Made by a program: the position numbers and the translations under genes. From Syntrophotalea carbinolica DSM 2380 (GTDB lineage Bacteria > Desulfobacterota > Desulfuromonadia > Desulfuromonadales > Syntrophotaleaceae), in contig NC_007498.2 of assembly GCF_000012885.1 (NCBI RefSeq), positions 2,232,001 through 2,296,000 on the forward strand: a DNA stretch of 64,000 nt. Reading direction: 5' to 3'. Below are positions 19,270 through 29,059 of this stretch, piece by piece (within the stretch, counting starts at the first letter, position 1; every line of letters begins with the position of its first letter). The notes beneath the pieces are model-generated. The model saw only the letters and a program-made list of their open reading frames with translations. It did no database searches and was not told the origin of the DNA.

Positions 19270-19731
19270 TCAAAGCCGCTCTTCTTCTTCGCCAATGATG
19301 CGATAAAGCTCGTCACCGGAATCGGCACCCAGCAAACGTTGACGCACGGCCGGGCTTTTTAACAGCTTGGAGATACGGGCAAGAGTTTTGAGATGCACTC
19401 CCACCGATTCTTCCGGGGCAAGCAACAAAAAGAAAAGCTGCGCCGGTTTGCCGTCAAGGGAGTCGAAATCGACTCCCTTGCGGCTGCGACCGAAAGAAAG
19501 CAAAAGTTGATCGATGGTGCGGAGCTTACCGTGAGGTATCGCTACCCCTTCACCGATCCCGGTACTGCCCAGACGCTCACGCTCCTGCAGTACACGTAAG
19601 ACCTCATCGTGCTCAAGACCTTTCTCGATCTTGTTTGCAGCTCCTGCCAGTTCTTCTAGCACGGCATCTTTTTCCACCGCTTCCAGGTCTGCAATAATGG
19701 CGGCGGGGTTAAGCAGGTCGACGATTTTCAT
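19270..19731 (-). CDS. ptsN: nitrogen-regulatory PTS EIIA (EIIA-Ntr)
   Basis: Regulatory EIIA of the fructose/mannitol fold, phosphorylated by an HPr-type protein and controlling potassium transport, sigma-54 genes and other targets through protein contacts. The phospho-acceptor is H67 in GVAIPHGKL. 153 residues, standard for PtsN. It lies downstream of rpoN and hpf, as in most Proteobacteria. With no NPr or PtsP here, the neighbouring ptsH and ptsI are the likely phosphate source. Confidence 0.95.
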   Translation of the reverse strand: MKIVDLLNPAAIIADLEAVEKDAVLEELAGAANKIEKGLEHDEVLRVLQERERLGSTGIGEGVAIPHGKLRTIDQLLLSFGRSRKGVDFDSLDGKPAQLFFLLLAPEESVGVHLKTLARISKLLKSPAVRQRLLGADSGDELYRIIGEEEERL

Positions 19732-19821
19732 AAGTTAAACAAGAGCATCGAGATCCCATGGCGGAGCAACCGACGGGATTCGTCTCTCCTCCTCAGCATT
19801 CCATAAAATAGACGAAACAGC

Positions 19822-20370
19822 TTACTTTGTTTCCGGCACAATCAGCCCGTAATTACCGTCTTTACGGCGGTAAACAACACTGATTTCGTTGGTAGAAGCA
19901 TCCGAAAAAACCAGAAAGGTTTTATTCAGCAGATCCATCTGCATAACCGCCTCTTCAACGGACAGGGGCTTAACGGAAAAGCTCTGGCTGCGGATGACAA
20001 CCGGTTCGGGCGAGCCCTCATCGATACTGTCAGCCGCAAATACGGTTTTTTCTACCTGGCGTACACGCTCCGATACGGGCTTGTGTCTTTTGATCTTTTC
20101 CTTATACCGTTTAAGCTGGCGTTCGATTTTGTCAACCATGCCGTCGATCGCGGCATACATGTCGTTAGTCTCGTCGGAACCTTTGATGGTGATACCTTTA
20201 GCCACCAAAGTCACCTCGGCGCAATGCCGAATTTTCTTTTCCACCGACAGAACGGCTTGAGCATCAATCGGTTCTTCAATGTACTTTTTGACCCGTGAAA
20301 TTTTTTCCTCAACATACGCTCTCAGTGCTTCACTAACTTCCATGTGTCGAAACGTCACGGCAATCTGCAT
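19822..20370 (-). CDS. hpf: long-form ribosome hibernation promoting factor
   Basis: Binds the 30S decoding channel and drives ribosome dimerisation in slow growth. At 182 residues it is the long form: an N-terminal YfiA/HPF domain (MQIAVTFRHMEVSEALRAYVEEK onward to about residue 100), a linker, and a C-terminal dimerisation domain with KPLSVEEAVMQMDLLNKTFLVFSDA and YRRKDGNYGLIVP. The start ATG 20370 has AGGAGG 8 nt upstream. Enterobacteria with the same gene order carry a short form here. It follows rpoN by 95 bp. Confidence 0.96.
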   Translation of the reverse strand: MQIAVTFRHMEVSEALRAYVEEKISRVKKYIEEPIDAQAVLSVEKKIRHCAEVTLVAKGITIKGSDETNDMYAAIDGMVDKIERQLKRYKEKIKRHKPVSERVRQVEKTVFAADSIDEGSPEPVVIRSQSFSVKPLSVEEAVMQMDLLNKTFLVFSDASTNEISVVYRRKDGNYGLIVPETK

Positions 20371-20465
20371 GCTTGTAAACCTCCTGGTGAACGGGTTAGG
20401 TAGAGTAACGAGGCTTTCCGCTTACAGGTCTCTATACCAATTATACCCCGGGTTTTTGATAACGC

Positions 20466-21923
20466 TCAAAACAATCGCTTACGCTCGGTAGATGATCGAA
20501 TATTCAACATTTCCCGATACTTCGTCACGGTACGACGGGCGATGTCGATCCCCTCCTGACGAAGAATATCGACAATCTTCTGATCCGAATAGGGCTTTTT
20601 GGGATTTTCGTCTGCGATAATATCCTTGATCTTGCTTTTCACGCTTTCGGACGCTATCGATTCCCCTACTGTCGTATTTATACCGCTGTTGAAAAAATAC
20701 TTCAACTCAAACAATCCACGCGGAGTCTGCACGTATTTGTTGGTTGTCACGCGACTCACCGTCGACTCGTGCATTTCGATATCTTCGGCAACATCGCGTA
20801 GGACCAAAGGCTTGAGATGTTCAATACCCTTTTCAAAAAAATCGCGCTGGAACTTCACAATACTCTTGGTGACACGAAAAATAGTGCGTTGCCGCTGATG
20901 GATGCTTTTAATCAGCCACAGCGCACCGCGTAATTTGTCCTGGATGTATTCGCCGGCGGCCTCGTCGACCTTCTTTTCCCCGGACATGGCATTGCGATAA
21001 AAGGAATTGATGCGCAAATTGGGCAACCCCTCGTCGTTAAGTACCACAACGTATTCGTCGCCGACCTTGTGTACGAAAATATCCGGGGTTATATATTGAA
21101 TTTCGTCCTGGCTGTAAGCCCTGCCGGGCCGCGGGTCGAGTCCGGAGATAACCCGGGCGGCACCAAGGACGTCATCCAGCGGCACGCCAAGAGTTCTGGC
21201 TATGACCTGGTATTTACGATTTTCCAGCTCCGCGATGTGATCTCTCAAGATGGTACCGACCAGGGATTCTCCCATACCCAGCACCTCGGCCTGTTTAAGC
21301 AGGCAATCGCGTAGATTATGCGTGGCAACCCCGGGAGGATCGAAATCCTGCACCACAGCCAGGGCGTTTTCGGCGGCATCCGGACTGACGCCTACGGCGG
21401 TTGCAATTTCCTCGATGGTCGACTTAAAATAACCGTCCTCATCGATATTGCCGATGATCTCACCGGCAGCGGCACGCTGATCATCAGGGATACGGGACAA
21501 GTGAAGTTGCCACAGGAGGTGATCGGCAAGAGAGGTTTTCTTGGTCAGCAGGCTTTCAAAGCTGGGACGTTCCTCATCGGCTTCATACGTATCGGCGGTT
21601 GCCCCACTGGCATTGTAGCCATCGAGGTAGTTCTGCCAATCGGCCTGGTTAAACTCCTCCATATCGCCCTGCAGTTCCTTGACCTCTTCGGTCTTGGTTT
21701 CAGGCTCAGGCGTTTCGGCAATTTCGGCAACTTCAGCGGCCAACTCCTTGTCTTCGGCGGGATCGAGTCCTTCTTCCAAGACAGGATTTTCTTCCAGTTC
21801 CTGGCGGACCACCGCCTCCAACTCCAAACGCGAAAGCTGCAACAACTTGATGGCCTGCTGCAACTGCGGCGTCATGACAAGCTGTTGACTTAATTTGAGC
21901 TGTTGCCGAATTTCTAATGCCAT
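20466..21923 (-). CDS. rpoN: RNA polymerase sigma-54 factor
   Basis: Alternative sigma factor for -24/-12 promoters that need an AAA+ activator such as the NtrC-type protein at 48.8-50.2 kb. The N-terminal Gln-rich activator-interacting region (LKLSQQLVMTPQLQQAIKLLQ) is followed by an acidic linker, the core-binding region, a helix-turn-helix (SESTVSRVTTNKYVQTPRG) and the C-terminal RpoN box ARRTVTKYREM. 485 residues, normal. Located directly after lptB with a 61-bp gap, as in E. coli. Confidence 0.97.
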   Translation of the reverse strand: MALEIRQQLKLSQQLVMTPQLQQAIKLLQLSRLELEAVVRQELEENPVLEEGLDPAEDKELAAEVAEIAETPEPETKTEEVKELQGDMEEFNQADWQNYLDGYNASGATADTYEADEERPSFESLLTKKTSLADHLLWQLHLSRIPDDQRAAAGEIIGNIDEDGYFKSTIEEIATAVGVSPDAAENALAVVQDFDPPGVATHNLRDCLLKQAEVLGMGESLVGTILRDHIAELENRKYQVIARTLGVPLDDVLGAARVISGLDPRPGRAYSQDEIQYITPDIFVHKVGDEYVVVLNDEGLPNLRINSFYRNAMSGEKKVDEAAGEYIQDKLRGALWLIKSIHQRQRTIFRVTKSIVKFQRDFFEKGIEHLKPLVLRDVAEDIEMHESTVSRVTTNKYVQTPRGLFELKYFFNSGINTTVGESIASESVKSKIKDIIADENPKKPYSDQKIVDILRQEGIDIARRTVTKYREMLNIRSSTERKRLF

Positions 21924-21984
21924 GGTTCCCCAATCTTTTACTGCAAAGGTCGAAAATGCCGGCTATAAGCATGTGACGGTGTCA

Positions 21985-22710
21985 TTATAAACGGAATTTT
22001 TCGCCAAGATAGGTCGCTCTTACTTCCGGACAGGAAGCAATCTGTTCCGGATCGCCGCAAGCCAGAATCTGGCCGTCACTCAAGATATAGGCCTTGTCAC
22101 AGACTCCGAGAGTTTCCCGCACATTGTGATCGGACACCAGCACACCAATCCTTCGCTCACGCAAGCGACAAATGATGTTCTGAATATCGTGCACAGCCAA
22201 CGGATCGATACCGGCAAAAGGCTCATCCAGAAGGATGAATCCGGGATCGATGACCAAAGCGCGCGCAATCTCCAATCGACGACGCTCTCCCCCCGAAAGC
22301 GCATAACCGGGTGAGCGTGCCACATGCTGCAGGCGAAATTCTTCGATCAAATCGTGGGCGCGTTGTTTACGCTGCCCGGCAGCACTGTCGACGGTTTCCA
22401 GGATCGCCAGAAGATTCTGCTCGACCGTAAGCTTCCGAAAAACCGAGGCTTCCTGAGGCAAGTAAGATATACCTGCACGGGCTCGCTGGAACATCGGCAT
22501 CCCGGTCAGGTCCTGCTCATCGAGAAGCACCTGTCCCCGATCGGGGCGAATAAGACCGACAACCATATAAAATGAGGTTGTCTTTCCCGCACCGTTGGGC
22601 CCGAGCAGACCGACGACCTCCCCGGAACGGATTTCCAGATCCACGCCCCGCACGACACCGCGGCCGCGATAGCTCTTCCAAAGATCCTTGGCTTCGAGTC
22701 TACGGCTCAA
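21985..22710 (-). CDS. lptB: LPS export ABC transporter ATP-binding protein LptB
   Basis: ATPase that powers LptFG-driven LPS extraction. Walker [10 protein letters not shown], signature [15 protein letters not shown] and Walker [14 protein letters not shown] are intact; 241 residues is standard. The apparent start is TTG at 22710, inside the last codons of lptA (11-bp overlap), with a G-rich stretch about 7 nt upstream; no in-frame ATG gives a full-length N-terminus. The overlap implies coupling to lptA. Confidence 0.95.
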   Translation of the reverse strand: MSRRLEAKDLWKSYRGRGVVRGVDLEIRSGEVVGLLGPNGAGKTTSFYMVVGLIRPDRGQVLLDEQDLTGMPMFQRARAGISYLPQEASVFRKLTVEQNLLAILETVDSAAGQRKQRAHDLIEEFRLQHVARSPGYALSGGERRRLEIARALVIDPGFILLDEPFAGIDPLAVHDIQNIICRLRERRIGVLVSDHNVRETLGVCDKAYILSDGQILACGDPEQIASCPEVRATYLGEKFRL

Positions 22711-23200
22711 CGGGAGTCCCCCCCGGGGTCAGGATCGCTCTAACACGAGAACCGCTCTGACTCTTGACAATACTGCGATCCTCCTCGAGATAGAAAACGA
22801 TTTCATCGCCTTCGACGGAATTGTCTCCCTGTTGCACCCGCGGCGTTTCGGTCAGAACAACCGTCCCCTCGGCGACGTTGTACAGTCCGCGGCCCGCGGT
22901 GGCAGTACGGTCATCTTTTTGCACAACGACGTCACCGATGGCCTCGATGGAAGAAACCCGCGTACCGCTTTGTCCATATGCGACGATCAGCTTGGACGAC
23001 CGAATGGTCAATCCGTCCTGCCTGGCAACGACCTTGCCGACGAAAACCACCTTTTTCAAAGTTCCGTCGGCTTCGAGTTTCTGCGAGGTAATTTCCAGAG
23101 GTTGTGCCTTGCCTGCAGTCGCAGATGCCTCGCACCACGCCGTATCAACCAGCGACAAGCTCACCAACACCGTAACCAGAAGAACACGCATCAAACCCAT
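22700..23200 (-). CDS. lptA: LPS transport periplasmic protein LptA
   Basis: Periplasmic jellyroll protein that bridges LptC and LptD to carry LPS across the periplasm. A cleavable signal peptide ([22 protein letters not shown]) precedes an OstA-like beta domain with [23 protein letters not shown] and the later [22 protein letters not shown] strand repeats. About 166 residues, typical. TTG at 23206 is in frame but ATG 23200 is the better start. It lies 2 bp beyond the lptC stop codon. Confidence 0.9.
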   Translation of the reverse strand: MGLMRVLLVTVLVSLSLVDTAWCEASATAGKAQPLEITSQKLEADGTLKKVVFVGKVVARQDGLTIRSSKLIVAYGQSGTRVSSIEAIGDVVVQKDDRTATAGRGLYNVAEGTVVLTETPRVQQGDNSVEGDEIVFYLEEDRSIVKSQSGSRVRAILTPGGTPVEP

Positions 23201-23202
23201 AT

Positions 23203-23775
23203 TCAATTCCCTATTCCAGCGGGCAAGGACGCTTTGACTTGAGAATCCAAGGTCAGCAAACGCTCTTTAACCCTGTAATGCATGCCACGCGCGGAAAGCC
23301 GCATGTTGACGGACTCGACACGTACCGGCAAATCCGTTGACACCTCATCCGCCCGGGAGCGGTATCGCAAACGTTCGGTATAAACGGTATACCCCTCGGT
23401 GGTTTTCACGACAACATTGCCGCGAGCTTCTATTTCGCCCGTTTCCGAGAACCAGACCCCCTCGCGCGACGTAAGCGTCATTTGCACACGACCCTGTTTG
23501 TCGAAAAACTCCACCCGCATATCCTGGACAGTACTCTTGCTTTGTTGGTCATCGTAAGCTGCCGATTTGGCCGTAAGCATCCAGCGTCGCAAGCCGTCGC
23601 TGGTTTCAGTGTATTGAATATCCTGCAGAGCAAGATCGGTATTCGCGGGGAGAGAATCAACAGGAGGTTCGGAAACAGGCTCCGGACGGTGAGTCCACAT
23701 TCTCATCCCAAGACCGAATGCAACCGCCAGAACGATAATAAGCAAGAAATTTCGAATAGTTACCCTTCGCATCAT
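23203..23775 (-). CDS. lptC: LPS export protein LptC
   Basis: Bitopic inner-membrane protein that receives LPS from LptFG and hands it to LptA. From ATG 23775 (190 residues) there is one N-terminal transmembrane helix (FLLIIVLAVAFGLGMRMW) and a periplasmic OstA-like beta domain: DLALQDIQYTETSDGLRRWMLTAKSAAY, GVWFSETGEIEARGNVVV and GYTVYTERLRYRS. The frame is open to 23901 but upstream residues are not a membrane segment and run back toward kdsC. Position between kdsC and lptA agrees with the E. coli order. Confidence 0.9.
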   Translation of the reverse strand: MMRRVTIRNFLLIIVLAVAFGLGMRMWTHRPEPVSEPPVDSLPANTDLALQDIQYTETSDGLRRWMLTAKSAAYDDQQSKSTVQDMRVEFFDKQGRVQMTLTSREGVWFSETGEIEARGNVVVKTTEGYTVYTERLRYRSRADEVSTDLPVRVESVNMRLSARGMHYRVKERLLTLDSQVKASLPAGIGN

Positions 23776-23848
23776 AGGTGCCGTCAGTATAACATTATCG
23801 CTAATTGCTGTAAAGAAGGATCCGTAAACAACTGGCACGACTTTTGAT

Positions 23849-24379
23849 TCACGCCGGCTCCCCGCTTTTGAAATAACGGTCCGTGACAGCCTCCCAGCCA
23901 CCGGCCTGCTTCAACAACATGTCACACACCTCACGCACCGCGCCTCGCCCCCCGGGCCTGGAGGCGACATAATCGACACGTTCCTGCACCTCGGTCACAG
24001 CATCGGCAACCGTAGCGGAAAAACCGACCCGCATCAAAATCGGCAGATCCACCAGATCATCCCCCATGTAGGCAATCTGGTCCTCTTTAAAGCCATGCAG
24101 CCGGAGGATCTCCCCATACGGCAGCAGCTTGTCCTTGGCATTCTGGTAGAGGATTTCTATCCCCAATTCGCTGGCGCGCCGTTGCACAATGGACGAACTG
24201 CGGCCAGTTATGATGCCGACCTGGATACCGGCCCTCTGAAGCAACTTGAGGCCATGCCCGTCCTTGACATCGAAGCTTTTGATCTCACCGCCACGCTCAT
24301 CGTACTGAATGCGCCCATCGGTCAAGATCCCGTCCACATCCAGCAACAAAAGGCGAATTTTTGCCATGGCTTGCTGCAT
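23849..24379 (-). CDS. kdsC: 3-deoxy-D-manno-octulosonate 8-phosphate phosphatase
   Basis: HAD-family phosphatase that releases Kdo from Kdo 8-phosphate, the step after KdsA. LLLLDVDGILTDG carries the DxDG nucleophile motif, and GDDLVDLPIL the metal-binding loop; 176 residues with no cap domain is typical of tetrameric KdsC. The start codon overlaps the kdsD stop by one base (TGATG), so the two are coupled. Its product is activated by KdsB at the other end of the cluster. Confidence 0.96.
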   Translation of the reverse strand: MQQAMAKIRLLLLDVDGILTDGRIQYDERGGEIKSFDVKDGHGLKLLQRAGIQVGIITGRSSSIVQRRASELGIEILYQNAKDKLLPYGEILRLHGFKEDQIAYMGDDLVDLPILMRVGFSATVADAVTEVQERVDYVASRPGGRGAVREVCDMLLKQAGGWEAVTDRYFKSGEPA

Positions 24380-25350
24380 CAGACCACCCCCGCTTTGAGC
24401 AGATCATGAAGATGGATGATGCCGACCGGCACCGTACTGTCGTCATCATCAAAGACAAACAGCGAGGTAATCGAAAACTCCTCCATCTTCTGCACGGCCT
24501 TGGCCGCCAGATTGGAGCGCAGAATGCGCTTGGGGTGACAGCTCATGACATCGCCCAAAGGCAGATCCAGAACATCGCAGCCCCTGCCCATAGTACGGCG
24601 CAGGTCCCCGTCCGTAAACACCCCGACCAACTCGCCTGTTGCGTTAAGCACACCGGTAATGCCCAGTTTTTTACTGCTGATTTCGAAAAGAGCATCCTTC
24701 AGCGGAGTCGTTAGGGATGCCAGGGGAATATCGCTGCCGGTATGCATCAGGTCTTCCACGGTGAGCAGCAGTTTTTTACCAAGGGCGCCCCCGGGATGGA
24801 ACAAGGCGAAATCCTCTTCCCGGAATCCCCGTCTTTCGAGCAACGCCACAGCCAGAGCGTCACCCATGGCCAGGGTGGCGGTGGTACTGGCGGTGGGCGC
24901 CAACCCCAACGGGCAGGCCTCTTCGCGCACGGCAACATTCAGAAGCACATCGGCCGCACGGGCCAGAGCGCTTTCAGGATGACCGGCCATGGCAATCAGC
25001 GGCAGCCCCATCCGTTTTATCACCGGGAGAATCCGTACGATCTCCTCGGTATTGCCGGAATTGGACACAGCGATCACCACATCGCCCTTCATGAGCATAC
25101 CCAGGTCGCCGTGGATCCCTTCGGCGGGATGCAAAAAAAACGCCGGGGTACCCGTTGAAGCCATGGTCGCAGCGATTTTCTGGCAGATCAGCCCGGATTT
25201 GCCCATCCCCGTAATCACCACCCGTCCCTGGCAGGACAGAATCAATTCCACGGCGGCAACAAAGCGTTCATCCAGTCGCTGCGCCATTGCAACAATGGCA
25301 TCGGCTTCAACCTGGAGAACCCGTCTGGCGGTATCCAACATATCGGTCAC
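24379..25350 (-). CDS. kdsD: arabinose 5-phosphate isomerase
   Basis: Isomerises ribulose 5-phosphate to arabinose 5-phosphate, the first committed Kdo precursor. An N-terminal SIS sugar-isomerase domain (VVITGMGKSGLICQKIAATMASTGTPAFFLHPAEG) is followed by paired CBS domains at the C-terminus (about residues 205-320). 323 residues. The start is GTG at 25350 overlapping the kdsA stop as GTGA, implying coupling. The four Kdo genes kdsA, D, C and B are all within 5 kb. Confidence 0.96.
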   Translation of the reverse strand: MTDMLDTARRVLQVEADAIVAMAQRLDERFVAAVELILSCQGRVVITGMGKSGLICQKIAATMASTGTPAFFLHPAEGIHGDLGMLMKGDVVIAVSNSGNTEEIVRILPVIKRMGLPLIAMAGHPESALARAADVLLNVAVREEACPLGLAPTASTTATLAMGDALAVALLERRGFREEDFALFHPGGALGKKLLLTVEDLMHTGSDIPLASLTTPLKDALFEISSKKLGITGVLNATGELVGVFTDGDLRRTMGRGCDVLDLPLGDVMSCHPKRILRSNLAAKAVQKMEEFSITSLFVFDDDDSTVPVGIIHLHDLLKAGVV

Positions 25351-26180
25351 GATTCAGTGTTTCCTTTAACAATGGCATCAATGGCCATCATCTCTTTTAG
25401 GGTTTTTTTCACCTGGTCGAGCGGCAGGGAGTTGGCGCCGTCGCACAAGGCGCGATCCGGATCCGGATGCACTTCCCAGAACAGGCCGTCGACGCCGACG
25501 GCAACCGCAGCACGCGAAAGCGCAGCCACAAATTGGCGCTGCCCCCCCGAGGAGGTTCCGGCCCCGCCGGGCAGCTGCACGGCATGGGTGGCATCGAAGA
25601 CAACCGGACACCCCAGTTCTCGCATAACGGCAAGAGAACGCATATCCACAACCAGGTTATTGTAGCCGAAGGAGGTACCTCGCTCGGTCAGCAGGATGCG
25701 ATCGTTGCCCGTCGAAGCCACCTTGGCCACGGCATTGGCCATATCCCAGGGGGCCAGAAACTGCCCCTTTTTGATATTGACCACCTTACCGCTGCGGCCC
25801 GCGGCCAGTAACAAGTCGGTCTGCCGACATAAAAAAGCGGGGATCTGGAGAATGTCCAGCACCTCCGCAGCCGCCTCGACCTGACTGACATCATGAATAT
25901 CCGAGACAATGGGCAAACCTGTCTGCTGCCGTACCTTGTCCAGAATGCGCAGCCCCGACTCCAGGCCCGGACCGCGATAAGCGCTGACGGAAGTCCGGTT
26001 GGCCTTATCAAAGGAGGCCTTGAACACAACTCCGACCCCAAGCTCGTTTTTCACCTCGAGCAACTGCCTGGCAATCGCCAGGGTATGGGCCTCGTTTTCC
26101 ATAACGCAGGGTCCGGCTATCAGTGCAACCGGATGATTCCCACCAAAAGTGACGTCGGCCACCTTCAATGTGTCTGGCAT
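25347..26180 (-). CDS. kdsA: 3-deoxy-8-phosphooctulonate synthase
   Basis: Condenses arabinose 5-phosphate with phosphoenolpyruvate to Kdo 8-phosphate. ALIAGPCVMENE, KASFDKANRTS, LPIVSDIHDVSQVEAA and VFDATHAVQLPGG are intact family blocks. The residue after the N-terminal GPC and the DANRTS-like loop could distinguish metal from non-metal forms: C at GPC is present, in keeping with a metal-dependent type, but this needs alignment. 277 residues. It begins 1 bp after pyrG and overlaps kdsD by 4 bp. Confidence 0.96.
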   Translation of the reverse strand: MPDTLKVADVTFGGNHPVALIAGPCVMENEAHTLAIARQLLEVKNELGVGVVFKASFDKANRTSVSAYRGPGLESGLRILDKVRQQTGLPIVSDIHDVSQVEAAAEVLDILQIPAFLCRQTDLLLAAGRSGKVVNIKKGQFLAPWDMANAVAKVASTGNDRILLTERGTSFGYNNLVVDMRSLAVMRELGCPVVFDATHAVQLPGGAGTSSGGQRQFVAALSRAAVAVGVDGLFWEVHPDPDRALCDGANSLPLDQVKKTLKEMMAIDAIVKGNTES

Positions 26181-26181
26181 A

Positions 26182-27789
<1,608 letters not shown>

Positions 27790-27909
27790 CTAAATTCCTC
27801 CATCCGGATGGTCACAGTCGAACCACCCTCAAGGATCAAAACGAAAATTTCGATTCTACACGGAAACCACGGAGATTTAAAGCATCAAAATCCCCGACCG
27901 GACAATCCG

Positions 27910-28662
27910 TCATAGCCCCCGGAGATGAGCTTCGACTCTGACCAGGTCTTCGGGAGTATCGACACCGAGACTGACCCGGTCTGTCTCCACCACCCGTATG
28001 GCATAGCCGTTCTCCAGCGCCCTGAGCTGTTCGAGTTTTTCGAGCCTTTCGAGGGGGGATTCCGGCAGTCCCGCAAAGGTCAGTAAAAAGTCTTTCCGAT
28101 AGACATACAGGCCGATATGACGAAACAAGCCCATCGACGCGGGCGAAACCGCAGAATCGTCAACAGCCAGTTCCCGCGGATGCGGAATCGGTGCCCGGGA
28201 AAAGTACAGAGCGAATCCCCGCCGATCGGTCACCACTTTAACGACGTTGGGATCCCGGTATTCCTGCCAGTTCAGCAAGGGAGTTTTGAGCGTCCCCATG
28301 GGAATAGCCGGATCTTCAGACAACGGGGCGACTGCCGCTTCGATCATATGCGGATCGATAAGTGGCTCATCTCCCTGCACATTCACAATCAGCTGCGTAT
28401 CGATTCTGGCTGTCACCTCGGCAAGACGATCGGTGCCGGTGGCATGATCGGCACGGGTCATTTGTACTTCACCGCCAAAACCGGATACGACATCAGCGAT
28501 GCGAGAGTCGTCGGTCGCCACAACCACCCTGTCGATACAGGCCGCCTGCGCGGTACGTTCATACACTCTCTGAATCATGGTTTTGCCCAGAATCCGGGCT
28601 AGAGGTTTTCCCGGAAACCGCGATGAGGCGTAGCGGGCGGGTATAACCGCAGTAATCGACAT
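27910..28662 (-). CDS. kdsB: CMP-Kdo synthetase
   Basis: Activates Kdo with CTP to CMP-Kdo for lipid A glycosylation. VIPARYASSRFPGKPLA at the N-terminus is the cytidylyltransferase signature; NVQGDEPLIDP and VDTPEDL are also diagnostic. The ATG at 28662 gives 250 residues, the standard length; the frame open to 28785 encodes a non-conserved stretch and lies upstream of the promoter. A sigma-70 promoter at 28700-28728 makes this the first gene of the long minus-strand Kdo/Lpt/PTS train. Confidence 0.96.
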   Translation of the reverse strand: MSITAVIPARYASSRFPGKPLARILGKTMIQRVYERTAQAACIDRVVVATDDSRIADVVSGFGGEVQMTRADHATGTDRLAEVTARIDTQLIVNVQGDEPLIDPHMIEAAVAPLSEDPAIPMGTLKTPLLNWQEYRDPNVVKVVTDRRGFALYFSRAPIPHPRELAVDDSAVSPASMGLFRHIGLYVYRKDFLLTFAGLPESPLERLEKLEQLRALENGYAIRVVETDRVSLGVDTPEDLVRVEAHLRGL

Positions 28663-28699
28663 AACAAGGTGCCATCCTTTCAGGGTAAATTTCGCTCGT

Positions 28700-28728
28700 A
28701 GGGTAAGAAAACACGCAAAGCTTGTCAA
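28700..28728 (-). promoter_or_regulatory. sigma-70 promoter of kdsB
   Basis: Minus strand: perfect -35 TTGACA (28723-28728), 17-bp spacer, -10 TACCCT (28700-28705), 38 bp before the kdsB start codon. The -10 is weak but the -35 and spacing are ideal. Confidence 0.7.
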
Positions 28729-28850
28729 GAACAGCGCAAGGCCTCGCCGCGAAAAAACCGTCACCTGGTCGCAACCCCCGACCATGGGCGGGCAACGAAT
28801 GCGGTTTTCCCCGGCTTTTTATGGCAACATATTGAAATGCACCGGCTCCG

Positions 28851-28896
28851 GCGGGCCATGACAGCACCAATTCTTCTTTAAACTCATCGGCCCGCC
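28851..28896. repeat. long inverted repeat upstream of the TonB receptor
   Basis: GGCGGGCC followed by ATGA on the left pairs with TCAT, one bulged base, and GGCCCGCC on the right, around a loop of roughly 22 nt; CCGG on both sides may extend the stem. No U-run follows on either strand, so it is not an ordinary terminator. If transcribed it would form a very stable hairpin. Confidence 0.6.
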
Positions 28897-28979
28897 TACC
28901 GGCACAGGGATGGCCCATCGCCGGATAAAGTATGCACAAAAACTAATTAAACTATCGCAAGTGTTTGTTTTTTCAGGTT

Positions 28980-29008
28980 TTGCTGTCAATTACATGCTTT
29001 TTTATGAT
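28980..29008 (+). promoter_or_regulatory. sigma-70 promoter of the TonB receptor gene
   Basis: -35 TTGCTG (28980-28985), 17-bp spacer, -10 TATGAT (29003-29008), in an AT-rich patch unlike the surrounding DNA, 51 bp before the chosen start codon. Confidence 0.65.
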
Positions 29009-29059
29009 AAAACACACAGATTAAAAGATGTCCTGAAATCAGCATCCGAAAAGCATGCA

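Larger units (their letters stand above)
28663..29059. other. 397-bp divergent intergenic region between kdsB and the TonB receptor
   Basis: Holds the kdsB promoter (minus), a long imperfect inverted repeat (28851-28896), a short palindromic GATGGCCCATC near 28910-28920 and an AT-rich receptor promoter (28980-29008, plus). I compared it by eye with cobalamin, GEMM and Moco riboswitch cores and found no match. No further coding frame is convincing. Confidence 0.6.

Noticed and set aside
23833-23848. Sequence resembling a sigma-54 -24/-12 promoter (TGGCAC-N5-TTGA)
   Set aside because: Plus-strand orientation would transcribe lptC antisense; the -12 element lacks the GC step; probably chance.
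28663-29059. Possible cobalamin, cyclic di-GMP (GEMM) or Moco riboswitch before the TonB receptor
   Set aside because: Diagnostic core motifs were not found by eye; only a plain inverted repeat is supported.
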